Below are positions 51,301-52,514 of a stretch of DNA of 64,000 nucleotides, piece after piece. The DNA comes from Undaria pinnatifida. Its lineage: Eukaryota; Sar; Phaeophyceae; Laminariales; Alariaceae. The position numbers were made by a program, and so were the translations under genes. The stretch is taken from assembly GCA_012845835.1 (NCBI GenBank), contig JABAKD010000021.1, positions 4,278,706 to 4,342,705 on the forward strand, written 5' to 3'. Numbering within the stretch: position 1 is the first letter of the stretch; every line of letters begins with the position of its first letter. Under the pieces are notes generated by a model that was not told where the DNA came from, did no database searches, and was given only the letters and a program-made list of their open reading frames with translations.

Positions 51301-51319
51301 TTTGAAGGCAAAACCTTAG
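6224..51319 (+). CDS. Giant split gene: coiled-coil / LRR protein, 18 exons, 5' end missing
   Basis: Exons: 6224-6343, 8835-9052, 10192-10339, 14983-15083, 17025-17143, 19490-19682, 22860-22982, 24597-24712, 31516-31622, 32273-32634, 33443-33551, 34602-34734, 37265-37439, 37725-38471, 43504-43953, 45613-48243, 50689-50817, 51197-51319. Phases match at all 17 junctions. The joined frame of 6,104 bases holds no internal stop and ends in TAG (about 2,033 residues). Exons 1-9 form nearly continuous alanine/glutamate-rich coiled coil, exon 12 is SAP-like, exon 14 has charged repeats, exons 14-16 encode three LRRs of ribonuclease-inhibitor type, and exon 16 ends in a disordered tail with two GWxYD motifs. 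Such proteins are usually scaffolds; the specific role is unknown. One junction needs a GC donor (24713). The region could instead be two genes, split most easily between 24.7 and 31.5 kb. Confidence 0.6.
6552..6680 (-). mobile_element. 5'-truncated LINE tail
   Basis: The block from TTAGTCATTTGACCG through CATCCCTTTCGAGAC to ATTTGGGCGCTCA matches the extreme 3' end of the LINE at 62985-64000. As there, it is preceded on the plus strand by a long G run. Only the last 130 bp are present, as expected for a 5'-truncated insertion. Confidence 0.55.
6832..6905 (+). pseudogene. Decayed copy of giant-gene exon 1 (ghost)
   Basis: GACGGCTTCGACGCTGGAG and GCCTCAAAGCTACAGGCAAC align to the exon's ACGGTTTCAACGCTCGAG and GTCTCGAAGCTAAGGGCC. 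The frame TASTLEREASKLQATAEQ is still readable, but no donor follows. A shorter trace (GTGACCGCCGAGCAAGAAGC) is at 7290-7330. Confidence 0.5.
7445..7655 (-). repeat. Copy of GCATGGCCGTAGTC dispersed repeat
   Basis: CTTAGCAATCCTACAATG, GTGCACCAAGCGCGAGAGC, CGTGAGGTGTTCGGCGAGTC and CTCATGAGGCGGACTTCG match the family in the same order as at 4960. The G-run end is lost. Confidence 0.45.
7780..7865 (+). pseudogene. Second decayed copy of giant-gene exon 1 (ghost)
   Basis: GACGGTTTCAAACGCTTAAG, GTTCTCGAAACTGCGGGC and GCCGAGCAAGAAACAGCCG align to exon 1 with single-base indels that destroy the frame. Confidence 0.5.
7920..8110. repeat. GGTCG/CGACC-rich element fragment
   Basis: Blocks of GACCCGACCCG alternate with GTGAGATTTCGAGTACCTCC. 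This is a member of the family seen at 13980-14720, 25780-26260, 36300-36810 and 54190-54420. Confidence 0.45.
8628..8704 (+). mobile_element. TTAA-type 82-bp element (diverged copy)
   Basis: CCCTTTAGAGCC at one end and GTAAAGGCG at the other, with the internal TTCCAGTTG, match the 82-bp element defined at 49204-49285. Confidence 0.5.
8835..9052 (+). CDS. Giant gene exon 2
   Basis: Acceptor CACCCTCCTAG, donor GTGACT. The exon begins with two bases completing a codon and ends in phase 0. It encodes 73 residues of strongly amphipathic, Ala/Glu/Arg-rich helix, including RSRKAAEEAKADAEKTRRRL. This is the clearest coiled-coil exon and the best anchor for the N-terminal part. Confidence 0.6.
9425..9475 (+). 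pseudogene. Decayed partial copy of exon 3 (ghost)
   Basis: GAAGCTATCGAGATCGGGG and AGATGCTGTG align to GAAGGTTATCGAGCTCGGGAAGATGTTGCG at the start of exon 3. The copy lies 750 bp upstream and ends at a donor-like GTAAGAG. Confidence 0.45.
9735..10055. repeat. Short tandem repeats of AATAAGGCGGTATCCCGAT
   Basis: Several ~20-bp units of ATAAGGCGGTATCCCGAT lie inside a larger duplication. TCGCTTGGCGCC...GGGGAATAGCACA...CAACGTGGAATGAATAAG occurs at 9808 and again near 9966. Intronic. Confidence 0.6.
10192..10339 (+). CDS. Giant gene exon 3
   Basis: Starts in phase 0 after TCTGGCGAAG and ends one base into a codon at a good donor GTGAGT. It encodes 49 residues including RDARQRVAEANDMAAAELAG, predicted helical. 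Decayed relatives of its 3' end with the donor are near 11085-11135, and possibly near 14800. Confidence 0.55.
10620..10800 (+). repeat. TTCGTTCG microsatellite and short duplicated block
   Basis: GTTCGTTCGTTCG runs near 10655 and 10702-10735. The phrase TAGATGGATT(T/A)GG repeats three times. Intronic, no coding signal. Confidence 0.5.
11030..11140 (+). pseudogene. Decayed copy of exon 3 end with donor (ghost)
   Basis: CTGGTGAAAAGCC followed by CACGCGAACACGGTCAGTCTC aligns with exon 3's CTGGAGAAAGCC...CATGAAAACGGTGAGTCTC. The donor GT is now changed (GGTCAGT). Confidence 0.4.
11790..12832 (+). repeat. 15-unit tandem array, ~71-bp unit
   Basis: Units carry GATCAAGGCTACGGTAGGGG, TACCCCCAATTTTCACTACC, GGGTCTAAGCC and AAAAAGGGTATACCTCT. 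Unit starts are about 70-73 bp apart from 11802 to 12796. GGCTACGGTA is the terminal motif of the GCTACGGTA inverted-repeat family, and the right flank (12835-13045) carries that family's CGCGCGAGTGAC blocks. The array therefore looks like an end-amplified member of the family. Long reverse-strand frames across it are by-products of the repeat. Confidence 0.75.
12833..13045. mobile_element. GCTACGGTA-family element body
   Basis: Contains CGCGCGAGTGACTCTGTACC near 12840 and GGGTCACTCGCGCGAGTGAC near 12978. These are the palindromic core blocks shared with 3215, 19945, 20095, 21295, 23520 and 28450. Confidence 0.45.
13050..13980. other. Intronic sequence, no exon seen
   Basis: Contains a C run (13526-13543), a GCAGCAGCAG tract (13828-13845) inside an unsupported open frame, and a duplicated phrase (ATTATATTAATAGAAGG / ATTATATTCACTTTAATC). 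No splice-bounded coding segment was found. Confidence 0.4.
13980..14720. repeat. GGTCG/CGACC-rich tandem family, ~5 units
   Basis: Repeated order of GGTCGGGTC, AGGAGGTGTTCGAAAT(A/C)TCA, CCACCCTGACCCGGCCCG, CCCGTGAGAAGTGATCC and GACCCGTGAAAAACCCTGAT. The family also occurs at 7920, 25780, 36300 and 54190. The pentanucleotide GGTCG is its internal motif. Confidence 0.65.
14983..15083 (+). CDS. Giant gene exon 4
   Basis: Acceptor ACGCGACAG. The first two bases complete a Glu codon with exon 3's last base. It ends in phase 0 at GTGCGA. It encodes TKALQQALEDAYDGLRQKRE and onward, canonical coiled coil. Confidence 0.55.
15110..15885 (+). repeat. Four-unit tandem array, ~185-bp unit
   Basis: Units begin at ACAAGACA(T/C)CCC near 15111, 15300, 15496 and 15676. 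Each includes CCACTGGAAACC, ATTACTTGGAATTAGTGTGG, GGGCTCTAAAGCGGTTAACC and AGAACAGCACCCACGTTT. The unit embeds a reverse-oriented 82-bp TTAA-type element, so the array is an amplified insertion. Confidence 0.65.
16620..16680 (+). pseudogene. Decayed copy of exon 5 (ghost)
   Basis: AGAAGCGAGTGACGAGCGGG, AGTTTGTAGAGCTTTCCTCG and GCGTTTCG align to exon 5's GGAGCGAGTGAGCCAGGG, AGATTGTAGAGCTGTCCTCG and GAGGTTCG. The acceptor is lost. Confidence 0.55.
16713..16793 (+). mobile_element. TTAA-type 82-bp element
   Basis: CCCCTTTAGAGCCCCCGAAT at the left and CCAGTTGTACAGGCG at the right, flanked by TTTA/TTAG. A slightly decayed copy of the element at 49204. Confidence 0.55.
17025..17143 (+). CDS. Giant gene exon 5
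   Basis: Strong pyrimidine-rich acceptor TCTCTATATAG and donor GTGGGA. Phase 0 in, phase 2 out. It encodes 39 residues including VELSSAEVRRLRWAEEQGEL, continuing the helical rod. Confidence 0.55.
17546..17622 (-). tRNA. tRNA-like sequence or tRNA-derived SINE head
   Basis: On the minus strand an A-box TGGTCTAGTAG and an exact B-box GGTTCGAATCC are about 32 bp apart, as in tRNA genes. The T arm is convincing. Acceptor and anticodon stems pair poorly, so a pseudo-tRNA or SINE promoter is more likely than a working tRNA. Confidence 0.35.
17745..18260 (-). repeat. Long copy of GCATGGCCGTAGTC dispersed repeat
   Basis: Shares the order of blocks with 62372-62940: G run, CATAGCCGTAGTC, GCATCCCTACAATGC, CGTGAGGTGTTCGG, GGATGGCAGTTACTTTG, then GATCTAACTCGA(C/T), TGTAGCTCA(T/C)GC and TGCCAACCAACGCCAACCCC. 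The two long copies define a unit of at least 510 bp. Confidence 0.5.
18375..18440 (+). pseudogene. Decayed copy of exon 6 start (ghost)
   Basis: CGACCACCCTCTTAAAAGTTGCATCCCGGA parallels the acceptor region of exon 6, CGACCACCCTCTTAAAGGTCACAGCTCGGA. A third version is at 19215-19265 (CGACCGCCCTTCTTGAAGG then TTACAGCTCGGATAGG). Confidence 0.5.
18945..19112 (-). mobile_element. GCTACGATAGAGGT-family element, truncated
   Basis: Reverse-oriented: GGGTCTAGCTAGGTACAC, GCGTTAAAGGAGCCCCGCC and the end GCTACCTCCATAGCAGCACGCGT. Confidence 0.45.
19490..19682 (+). CDS. Giant gene exon 6
   Basis: Starts with one base completing an Arg codon after CCCTCTTAAAG and ends in phase 0 at GTGATC. An acceptor seven bases later (TCACAG) would break the phase. 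It encodes 64 residues including LATKEKELVEAEKALKASRV, a textbook coiled coil. Two decayed copies of the exon start lie upstream. Confidence 0.55.
19890..20310. mobile_element. GCTACGGTA-family element
   Basis: Left part has GACCAAGAATACGGTAGGCG and GGGGTCACTCGCGCGAGGGA. Right part has GGAGTCACTCGCGCGAGTGC and ends with TTCACCAAGGCTACGGTG. Non-coding, inverted-repeat bounded. Confidence 0.5.
20310..21092 (+). repeat. GATGTTAT satellite, ~780 bp
   Basis: Imperfect tandem repetition of GATGATGTTAT and its variants (GATGGTGTTAC, GACGTTATGAT) fills the segment. Intron 6 of the giant gene. No reading-frame constraint is seen. Confidence 0.8.
21093..21360. mobile_element. GCTACGGTA-family element fragment
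   Basis: TTACACGCGCGAGTGACCCC near 21290 and CCCCAACACCGTTGCCACGG near 21345 match the right half of the family. Confidence 0.4.
21453..21725 (-). mobile_element. Three tandem reverse copies of TTAA-type 82-bp element
   Basis: Three units each contain CAACTGGAA(A)CCC, AATTACT(T/C)G(G)AA.TTAGTA and GGGGCCCTAAAGGGGTTAGG, with the linker GGTTATAATGCCTTCA between them. Unit starts are near 21456, 21555 and 21648. Confidence 0.6.
21775..21910 (+). pseudogene. Decayed copy of exon 7 (ghost 1)
   Basis: CAGCTCGGTCTGAGCGAGGCC, CGAAGAACGGTTCGGC and GGGAGAGGGCGCTCG align with the acceptor and first 60 bases of exon 7. A further fragment (TCTCGGTTTGAGC) is at 22680. Confidence 0.6.
21985..22259 (+). 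mobile_element. GCTACGATAGAGGT-family element, near-complete
   Basis: Left end ACGACGATAGAGGTATACC, right end GGTGCACCCTTCTTTCGCAG then CATGCGT. The internal order (GACGGGGACCCTTA, GTCGTGTACCTAACCTAGAC, GAGAGGTCTTAAGCTCCC) matches the copy at 51910. Confidence 0.6.
22860..22982 (+). CDS. Giant gene exon 7
   Basis: Acceptor TTCATTTCAG, phase 0 at both ends, donor GTGCGG (weak but conserved in the ghost at 24010). 41 residues including ALDVTKKGIEALVRARQSEM, coiled coil. At least three other versions of this exon surround it (21775, 22675, 24010), all broken. Confidence 0.55.
23193..23225 (+). repeat. C-rich run
   Basis: CCCCCCCCCCCCTCCCCCCCCCC, inside intron 7. Confidence 0.6.
23455..23625. 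mobile_element. GCTACGGTA-family fragment
   Basis: GTCACGAAAGCCACGGCAGAG at the left and GGAGTCACTCGCGTGAGTGA near 23517. Directly abuts the CTACGATAGCCCCCC element. Confidence 0.35.
23628..23862. mobile_element. CTACGATAGCCCCCC inverted-repeat element (copy 1)
   Basis: Left end TTCTACGATAGCCCCCC; right end GGGGGGGCTACCGTAGTAAG, its imperfect reverse complement. About 235 bp. Same internal order (GAACGTTTCGTGGCTGCTCG, GATGACGTAGGGGTG, AAACCGGCGATTTCGT) as the copy at 52262-52510. Confidence 0.6.
24010..24170 (+). pseudogene. Decayed copy of exon 7 (ghost, nearly full length)
   Basis: CTCGGTCTGAGCGAGGCAAG, GGAGAAGGCGTTTGACACG, GCTGGTCAGGGCTAGGCAAT and CGGAGATGG...AAGGAGGTGCGG align along the whole of exon 7. 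Internal stops and indels make it non-functional. Confidence 0.6.
24597..24712 (+). CDS. Giant gene exon 8 (GC donor)
   Basis: Acceptor TACGATCAG, phase 0. The frame contains RVAAEAKAALATADQESLQR, coiled coil, and runs to a TAG near 24729. Phase agreement with exon 9 is reached only if the exon ends at GAGAG before GCACGT, a GC-type donor. If that is wrong, the reading frame may end at the TAG and the locus would be two genes. Confidence 0.45.
24935..24995. other. Strong hairpin
   Basis: CGTCGGCAAGTCGG and its exact reverse complement CCGACTTGCCGACG are about 24 bp apart. The alternative inner hairpin CGGTTGG-CTTCA-CCAACCG overlaps it. It lies in an open frame (24870-25226) of unknown meaning. 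Confidence 0.5.
25000..25780. other. No exon supported
   Basis: Two open frames (to 25226, and 25408-25617) have fairly protein-like composition but no splice pair compatible with neighbouring exons and no recognisable domain. Confidence 0.3.
25780..26260 (+). repeat. (GGTCG)n expansion inside a GGTCG-family element
   Basis: From about 25846 to 26160 the pentamer GGTCG is repeated more than 60 times almost without error. Family-specific flanks are on both sides (AGGAGGTTTTCAAAACTTC; CACCCTGACCCGGCCC). The uniformity implies recent expansion. Confidence 0.85.
26740..27035. repeat. GATCTA-rich element
   Basis: AGATCTGTATGATCTG, ACCTGCATGATCTA, GATCCTGCACA, then tandem ATGATCTA(C/T) and GATCTAGATCATGACCTG. 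Same block order at 34140-34432, 34893-35128 and 49015-49675. Confidence 0.6.
27040..28075. other. No exon seen
   Basis: Unique-looking sequence with a short C-rich stretch (27607-27633). A small GAGGTATACC..TTTGGCTAAAATGA fragment of the GCTACGATAGAGGT family is at 28035-28070. Nothing coding is supported. Confidence 0.4.
28088..28170 (+). mobile_element. TTAA-type 82-bp element
   Basis: TTAA on both sides; CCCCTTTAGAGC left end and GTAAAGGCG right end. 83 bp. Confidence 0.65.
28195..28700. mobile_element. Triplicated GCTACGGTA-family ends with nested TTAA elements
   Basis: Three successive copies of GGTTTGACCAAG...TCCCTTTTTA...TTTTTGCAGTGGCTCGG lie near 28199, 28385 and 28640. Between them are TTAA-type elements at 28273-28356 and 28528-28613. 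ACTCGCGCGAGT is at 28454. A composite unit was apparently tandemly duplicated with the nested element inside. Confidence 0.55.
28859..28986 (+). pseudogene. Truncated tandem copy of exon candidate 28977-29297
   Basis: About 128 bp nearly identical to 29235-29360: TTATTGGGTGGGGACACAGA, CCCCTGCAGGTCTGCCT and AGCAGGTCCTCGG. The donor GTGAGT of the intact copy reads GCGAGT here. Confidence 0.55.
28977..29297 (+). CDS. Coding-like exon candidate, placement unresolved
   Basis: Acceptor GTTGTTCCCACAG, donor GTGAGT, 107 codons, phase 0 at both ends, GC-rich and low in aromatic residues (for example GEPGEVEMDAVGPVSSTG). It lies between giant-gene exons 8 and 9, but its phase fits neither that junction nor the GC donor. 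It may be an alternative exon, part of a second gene, or a remnant. Truncated tandem copies flank it on both sides. I do not recognise the product. Confidence 0.4.
29380..30005. other. Repeat fragments, no gene
   Basis: Contains two copies of TTTTTCTG..CTG(T)CTGAGGCTCCTCCTGAGTTGAGGAGC (29665-29710, 29918-29950) and a stub TTGGAATTAGCGTGGGG of the TTAA-type element (29860). Confidence 0.4.
30030..30705 (+). repeat. 68-bp tandem repeat with 136-bp higher-order pairing
   Basis: GATGAACGGTCC recurs ten times at 30036, 30104, 30172, 30240, 30308, 30376, 30444, 30512, 30580 and 30646, almost exactly 68 bp apart. Two unit types alternate: one with TCAAGTGCGCT and CATGGTCTCTTG, the other with TGTAATTGCTC and GATTTGCCTCT. 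The array therefore has a 136-bp dimer structure. Confidence 0.85.
31145..31460. repeat. Two-copy duplication
   Basis: AGAGCTCCTCAAGCCAACAATCACCCTC...AGCCAGTGCGCCTCTCCCGT (31186-31250) recurs as AGAGCTCCTCAAGCCATCAATC...AGCCAGTGGGCCTCTTCCGT (31387-31455). Confidence 0.55.
31516..31622 (+). CDS. Giant gene exon 9
   Basis: Acceptor CTTCGCCAAGCCAG, donor GTAAGA. One leading base and one trailing base, fitting both neighbours. It reads VLLQYLAAARQDMAAMREGA and then a Ser/Pro-rich segment, marking the end of the coiled-coil rod. Confidence 0.55.
31915..32060 (+). repeat. G runs in a duplicated block
   Basis: GGGGGG tracts at 31921-31943 and 32051-32065 sit in two copies of TTTGCAAACAAGAAAATATG...CCTTCCTCGTGTCGAG.GCCATGAAA (31810-31895; 31961-32030). 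Confidence 0.5.
32273..32634 (+). CDS. Giant gene exon 10
   Basis: Acceptor ATCGTGCAG, donor GTGAGT immediately before a GGT repeat. Two leading bases complete a Gly codon; the end is phase 0. It encodes 121 residues: a basic helical start (RWRETTRSLLERAVSDW), an alanine run, then an acidic and Gly-rich linker. The frame is open across the whole exon although other frames carry stops. Confidence 0.55.
32635..33125 (+). repeat. GGT / GTTGGT microsatellite
   Basis: GGTGGT then GTTGGTGTTGGT repeats begin right after the exon-10 donor. The large proline/threonine-rich reverse frames here are by-products of this repeat. Confidence 0.85.
33228..33305 (+). pseudogene. Decayed copy of exon 11 (ghost)
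   Basis: CCAACGATAGACGCCGCGGC and TGG(C)CGTGGTTGGGCC match exon 11's CAAACGACAGACGCCGCGGC and TGGAGGTGGTTCGGTC, 200 bp upstream. In the exon's frame it hits a TGA. Confidence 0.55.
33443..33551 (+). CDS. Giant gene exon 11
   Basis: Acceptor CAAACGACAG, strong donor GTACGT. Phase 0 in, phase 1 out. It encodes a basic segment with VVRSYSSPKRRGNDRD. Phase is what fixes this copy, rather than the ghost upstream, as the used exon. Confidence 0.5.
33845..33905 (+). pseudogene. Decayed copy of exon 12 start (ghost)
   Basis: AATGCAGGGGATGATTTCATGA and TGGCCTTGAAACGATGGGG align with AATGCAGGGGATGATTTCGTGA and TGGCCTGGAAACGCTGGGG at exon 12. The copy ends after about 60 bp. Confidence 0.6.
34140..34432. 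repeat. GATCTA-rich element, second copy
   Basis: TTATGATCTGCATGGGCC, GGTTGGATATGTACTCC, CCTGTGCAACACATCACAAC and tandem ATGATCTA(C/T). It corresponds to 26740-27035. A third copy is at 34893-35128. Confidence 0.6.
34602..34734 (+). CDS. Giant gene exon 12 (SAP-like segment)
   Basis: Acceptor CGAATGCAG, donor GTGGGG, two leading and two trailing bases. The stretch LGKSLRELGVTGEGTKTVLV has the spacing of a SAP motif (leucine-rich helix, LGV, GTK, LV), which in other proteins binds DNA or RNA. The motif is short, so this is a suggestion only. Confidence 0.5.
35130..36300. other. No exon seen; possible retroelement leader
   Basis: AT-rich to about 35640. A CT-rich stretch then runs into a Ser/Thr- then Lys-rich frame ending in KKRKPIREG (35960). 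It resembles an LTR plus gag leader in style only. A stub of the TTAA-type element is at 36190-36255. Confidence 0.3.
36300..36810 (+). repeat. GGTCG-family element with (GGTCG)n expansion
   Basis: GGTCG repeats at 36306-36475, followed by four copies of GG(A/T)T(T/C)GGGTCGGGTGAGGAGG...TC(A)AA(T/A)TCTCACGG and the family end CACCCTGACCCGACCC. Confidence 0.75.
37265..37439 (+). CDS. Giant gene exon 13
   Basis: Acceptor AAAAATCGCAG, donor GTGAGG. One leading base completes an Arg codon; the end is phase 0. It encodes AAKQCAEVRAELAGAVARLS and on to a hydrophobic segment. A short return to coiled coil between the linker and the repeats. Confidence 0.5.
37725..38471 (+). CDS. Giant gene exon 14 (charged repeats, start of LRR)
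   Basis: Acceptor ATATCTGCCTCAAAG (an earlier one at 37692 is also in phase), donor GTGAGA, phase 0 at both ends. Residues about 70-220 are six or seven repeats of 20-35 residues built on NRNQDEDGRDSTRER and (S/Y)HLxRR, alternately acidic and basic. The last 18 residues (LNLSNLGLSDEALHL) begin an LRR of ribonuclease-inhibitor type. The repeat block is probably disordered. Confidence 0.6.
38480..39290. other. Intronic; two-copy duplication
   Basis: ATTTCACGCGAAAGG...GTCATAGAAGTCCCCGGGAG and ATTTCACGCGCAGG...CTAGTAGAAGTCCCCGGGGG (38808-38935) are tandem copies. A tRNA-like minus-strand segment near 39179-39250 (B-box-like GGTTTGAAACC) is too weak to call. Confidence 0.4.
39290..41262 (+). mobile_element. 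GCTACGATAGAGGT-family element with 11-fold internal amplification
   Basis: Left end GAGCTACGACAGCGGTATACC, right end GCGCACCTCTATCGTAG, as in ordinary family members of about 250-300 bp. Between them, an internal segment of 165-180 bp is repeated 11 times. Each unit carries TCATGATTTTTTCGTTG, GGCAAGTTTCACATCC, GGTAGGAGTTTT and GAAGAGACCTCAGAAAAAAA. The TCATGAT marker is at 39394, 39574, 39751, 39929, 40097, 40267, 40432, 40601, 40770, 40939 and 41109. Confidence 0.8.
41265..43500. other. Intronic, no exon seen
   Basis: AT-rich with a triple TACGTGTTTT repeat (42141-42172). Short open frames on both strands lack splice support. GATGAGCTCA..CTTTTTTTTTCTCC at 43085 recalls 10490 and 30870 (another low-copy repeat). 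Confidence 0.4.
43504..43953 (+). CDS. Giant gene exon 15 (LRRs)
   Basis: Acceptor TTCTTCTCGCAACAG, donor GTGAAA, phase 0 at both ends. The first 12 residues finish the LRR begun in exon 14. A low-complexity insertion of about 95 residues follows. Then come two LRRs of ribonuclease-inhibitor type: LSRLILSGNCLTDAGASALA and LEEVDLRGNCIGKKGKLALK. Such repeats form a curved binding surface. Splitting LRRs at phase-0 introns is usual in the family. Confidence 0.7.
43960..45410. other. Intronic, no exon seen
   Basis: Contains a CCGGTATACTGCCGGTG-rich stretch (44020-44165), a minus-strand tRNA-like A-box (TAGCTCAGCCGG, 44315-44330) without a B-box, and a GAGCTCCTCCTGGGTAGGAGCTC palindrome (44470-44492) shared with 31060, 22437 and 51830. 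Confidence 0.4.
45413..45470 (+). pseudogene. Decayed copy of exon 16 start with acceptor (ghost)
   Basis: ACACTATTCTTAGGCGTTGG then ACGACCCGTGGGTGTACGG aligns with TACATTCTTAGTCATTGG then CAACCCGTGGGTGCACAG at exon 16, 190 bp upstream. Confidence 0.6.
45613..48243 (+). CDS. Giant gene exon 16 (LRR end and long low-complexity tail)
   Basis: An 877-codon open exon, acceptor TACATTCTTAG, donor GTATGT, phase 0 at both ends. There is no ATG near its start, and the frame is continuous with exon 15's LRR (LALKK then SLASNPWVHSVTV). Most of it is Ser/Arg/Asp/His-rich and probably disordered. It has two related segments near 46370-46440 and 46240-46270 (PLSFG) and histidine-rich repeats near 47000-47460. 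Near residues 690 and 730 are WVYDEATGSWMYSN and WRYDEHRAAWYYEE, a paired aromatic GWxYD motif resembling OCRE/WW-like peptide-binding repeats; the family is not assigned. The exon is GC-rich against its introns. Confidence 0.75.
48250..49010. other. Intronic, no exon seen
   Basis: Contains a fragment with CCAACGATTTGGGGGCTAAG and GCACTTCTATGGTAGGATGCG (48620-48705), matching the reverse right half of the GCTACGATAGAGGT family. No coding segment is supported. Confidence 0.4.
49204..49285 (+). mobile_element. 82-bp TTAA-flanked element (type copy)
   Basis: TTAA at both sides; CCCCTTTAGAGC begins it and GTAAAGGGG ends it, so CCCCTTTA/TAAAGGGG is an exact terminal inverted repeat. Other host-element copies read GGCTCCTTAACCCAAAATCG here, the empty site with a single TTAA. 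TTAA duplication and a CCC-starting terminus are hallmarks of piggyBac-type transposition. No transposase is encoded. Confidence 0.75.
49334..49438. mobile_element. 105-bp TA-flanked palindromic element
   Basis: Bounded by TA. 27-bp perfect terminal inverted repeats start TTACGGGGGACCATAGTAAA, with an AT-rich middle. Sister copies of the host read GTACCTAGGCCA at this point, so a TA was duplicated. This fits a Stowaway-like MITE moved by a Tc1/mariner-type transposase. Confidence 0.75.
49680..50685. other. Intronic, no exon seen
   Basis: AT-rich; short frames on both strands lack coding character. Confidence 0.4.
50689..50817 (+). CDS. Giant gene exon 17
   Basis: Acceptor TTTAACGTGCAG, strong donor GTAAGT, 43 codons, phase 0 at both ends. 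Basic composition (VRKQKKYLLRRKLPSTSMDA). Joins exon 16 and exon 18 without a frame change. Confidence 0.6.
50925..51162 (-). mobile_element. Ty1/copia RNase H fragment
   Basis: On the minus strand, SSKHIDVRYHFLRELVGTGD, LRTDDQHADILTKAIIGKES and KHRGFL match the end of copia polyproteins (SKHID.RYH, D..ADI.TK), followed by a stop near 50974. Only the last 60 residues are present. About 27 bp (CTATGAACCAACAGTTTGTA and on) is repeated at both ends of the fragment (50929 and 51148). It lies antisense in the last intron of the giant gene. Confidence 0.75.
51197..51319 (+). CDS. Giant gene exon 18 (terminal)
   Basis: Acceptor ACGCTTTCAG, phase 0. 40 residues then TAG. Gly/Asp-rich start, then a short helix VVAERIKALQLALKAKP. 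The acceptor and phase fit exon 17 exactly. Confidence 0.6.
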   Translation, partial: GPGSTKVLHGTGDGGDGNDEVGGVVAERIKALQLALKAKP

Positions 51320-51909
51320 CCAAAATGGACCCACCGTTTTGGGGTGACAAATAGTTACAAAATGCCGAGTGATTATAGTGTAGGGAAGCGTGCTAACATA
51401 CGATAGAGGTCGTAGCACTTGTTGGCGGGAAACAAGACACAAAAAAAAACTGAAATTGACGGGGCTCCTTAATCCGAAAATCGTCGGCATTGTCGTTCTT
51501 GTTTGTCGGCAATAACAATGTTTTTTATCCCCAAGCCATTATGCCATGGGTTTGGTTGTTTCATCGGGTTTTGCTCTTTCAGGTTGCACAAAAAAACAGT
51601 TTCTTGGTGAGTCATCCCACGGCAGAATGTTGCAGTGGTTGGACTAACTTATAACGCACCTGTCCGATCGAGCTCCTCGAGCGACGAAACCTACCGGTCA
51701 GTCATTTAGTCAAAGTAATTTCACGAGAGTACATATTTTTTTAGGGCTATTATAAGGCATAGACGCTTGGTCGGGATGTGCGAACCAAAACGCCTTCCAC
51801 GAAGTCGTTTCTTGGGTGAGATATTGAGTGAGCTCCTCGTGTGAGGAGAGGAGCTCGGGCACTTTTTGATGCTGCGCCCACCCCTACTGTGGGATGGCTC
51901 TGTGTTTTG

Positions 51910-52204
51910 ACGCATGCTACGAAAGAGGTATACCTTTTTTTGGCTTTTTTTTTCTGAGTGACGGGGCTCCTTAACCCAAAATCGTCGGAAAATAAATAAA
52001 TAATAGGCCATTCGTTAAAAAAAAATTATTCTCGTTGCGTGCCCTTAGGCCATGGGATGTTTGTATCTTGTACGTAGTACAAGTAGCAGTTTTATTTTTT
52101 CTCCCAAAATCAGTTTTTTTCGGGAGAGGTCTTAAGCTCCCCACATTATCATGAGGAAAAAAAAAAAAAAAAAAAAGTGGACCACCCTCTATTGTAGCAC
52201 GCGT
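51910..52204 (+). mobile_element. GCTACGATAGAGGT-family element, complete reference copy
   Basis: Left end ACGCATGCTACGAAAGAGGT; right end CCCTCTATTGTAGCACGCGT, its near reverse complement (about 25 bp). 295 bp, no coding capacity. It keeps both empty sites (CCTTAACCCAAAATCG; CCCTTAGGCCATGG) against which the nested insertions at 49.2-49.4 kb can be read. Confidence 0.75.
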
Positions 52205-52221
52205 TTTTTTTTGCACAGTGG

Positions 52222-52262
52222 TTGGAACCAACCCAAACCCTTACCCTAACCCGAACCGACTG
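52222..52262 (+). repeat. Telomere-like CCCTAA-type patch
   Basis: CCAACCCAAACCCTTACCC then TAACCCGAACC, continued beyond the adjacent element by CGACCCTAACCCATACC at 52511. A second patch is at 3295-3345. Interstitial, short and degenerate. Confidence 0.5.
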
Positions 52263-52510
52263 ATTCTACGATAGATCCCCCCTGAAACCAGCGATTTTGT
52301 TTAACGAACGTTTCATGGCTGCTCGACACAAGGAAGGATACTATCGGAAAAAAAAACGTCCATGTATCTTCTTGTGTGCAAAGGTTCTATCGATCGATGA
52401 CGTCGGGGTGTCGAGGGACGCCGTATTTTCGGGAGATACGACCGGGAACCTGTTTTTGAAACCGGCGATTTCGTGAAAGAAAAGTTCGGGGGGGCTACCG
52501 TAGTAAGACT
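52262..52510. mobile_element. CTACGATAGCCCCCC inverted-repeat element (copy 2)
   Basis: TTCTACGATAGATCCCCCC to GGGGGGGCTACCGTAGTAAG, about 245 bp, homologous along its length with 23628-23862. It splits a telomere-like patch. GACT occurs on both sides, a possible target duplication. Confidence 0.6.
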
Positions 52511-52514
52511 CGAC

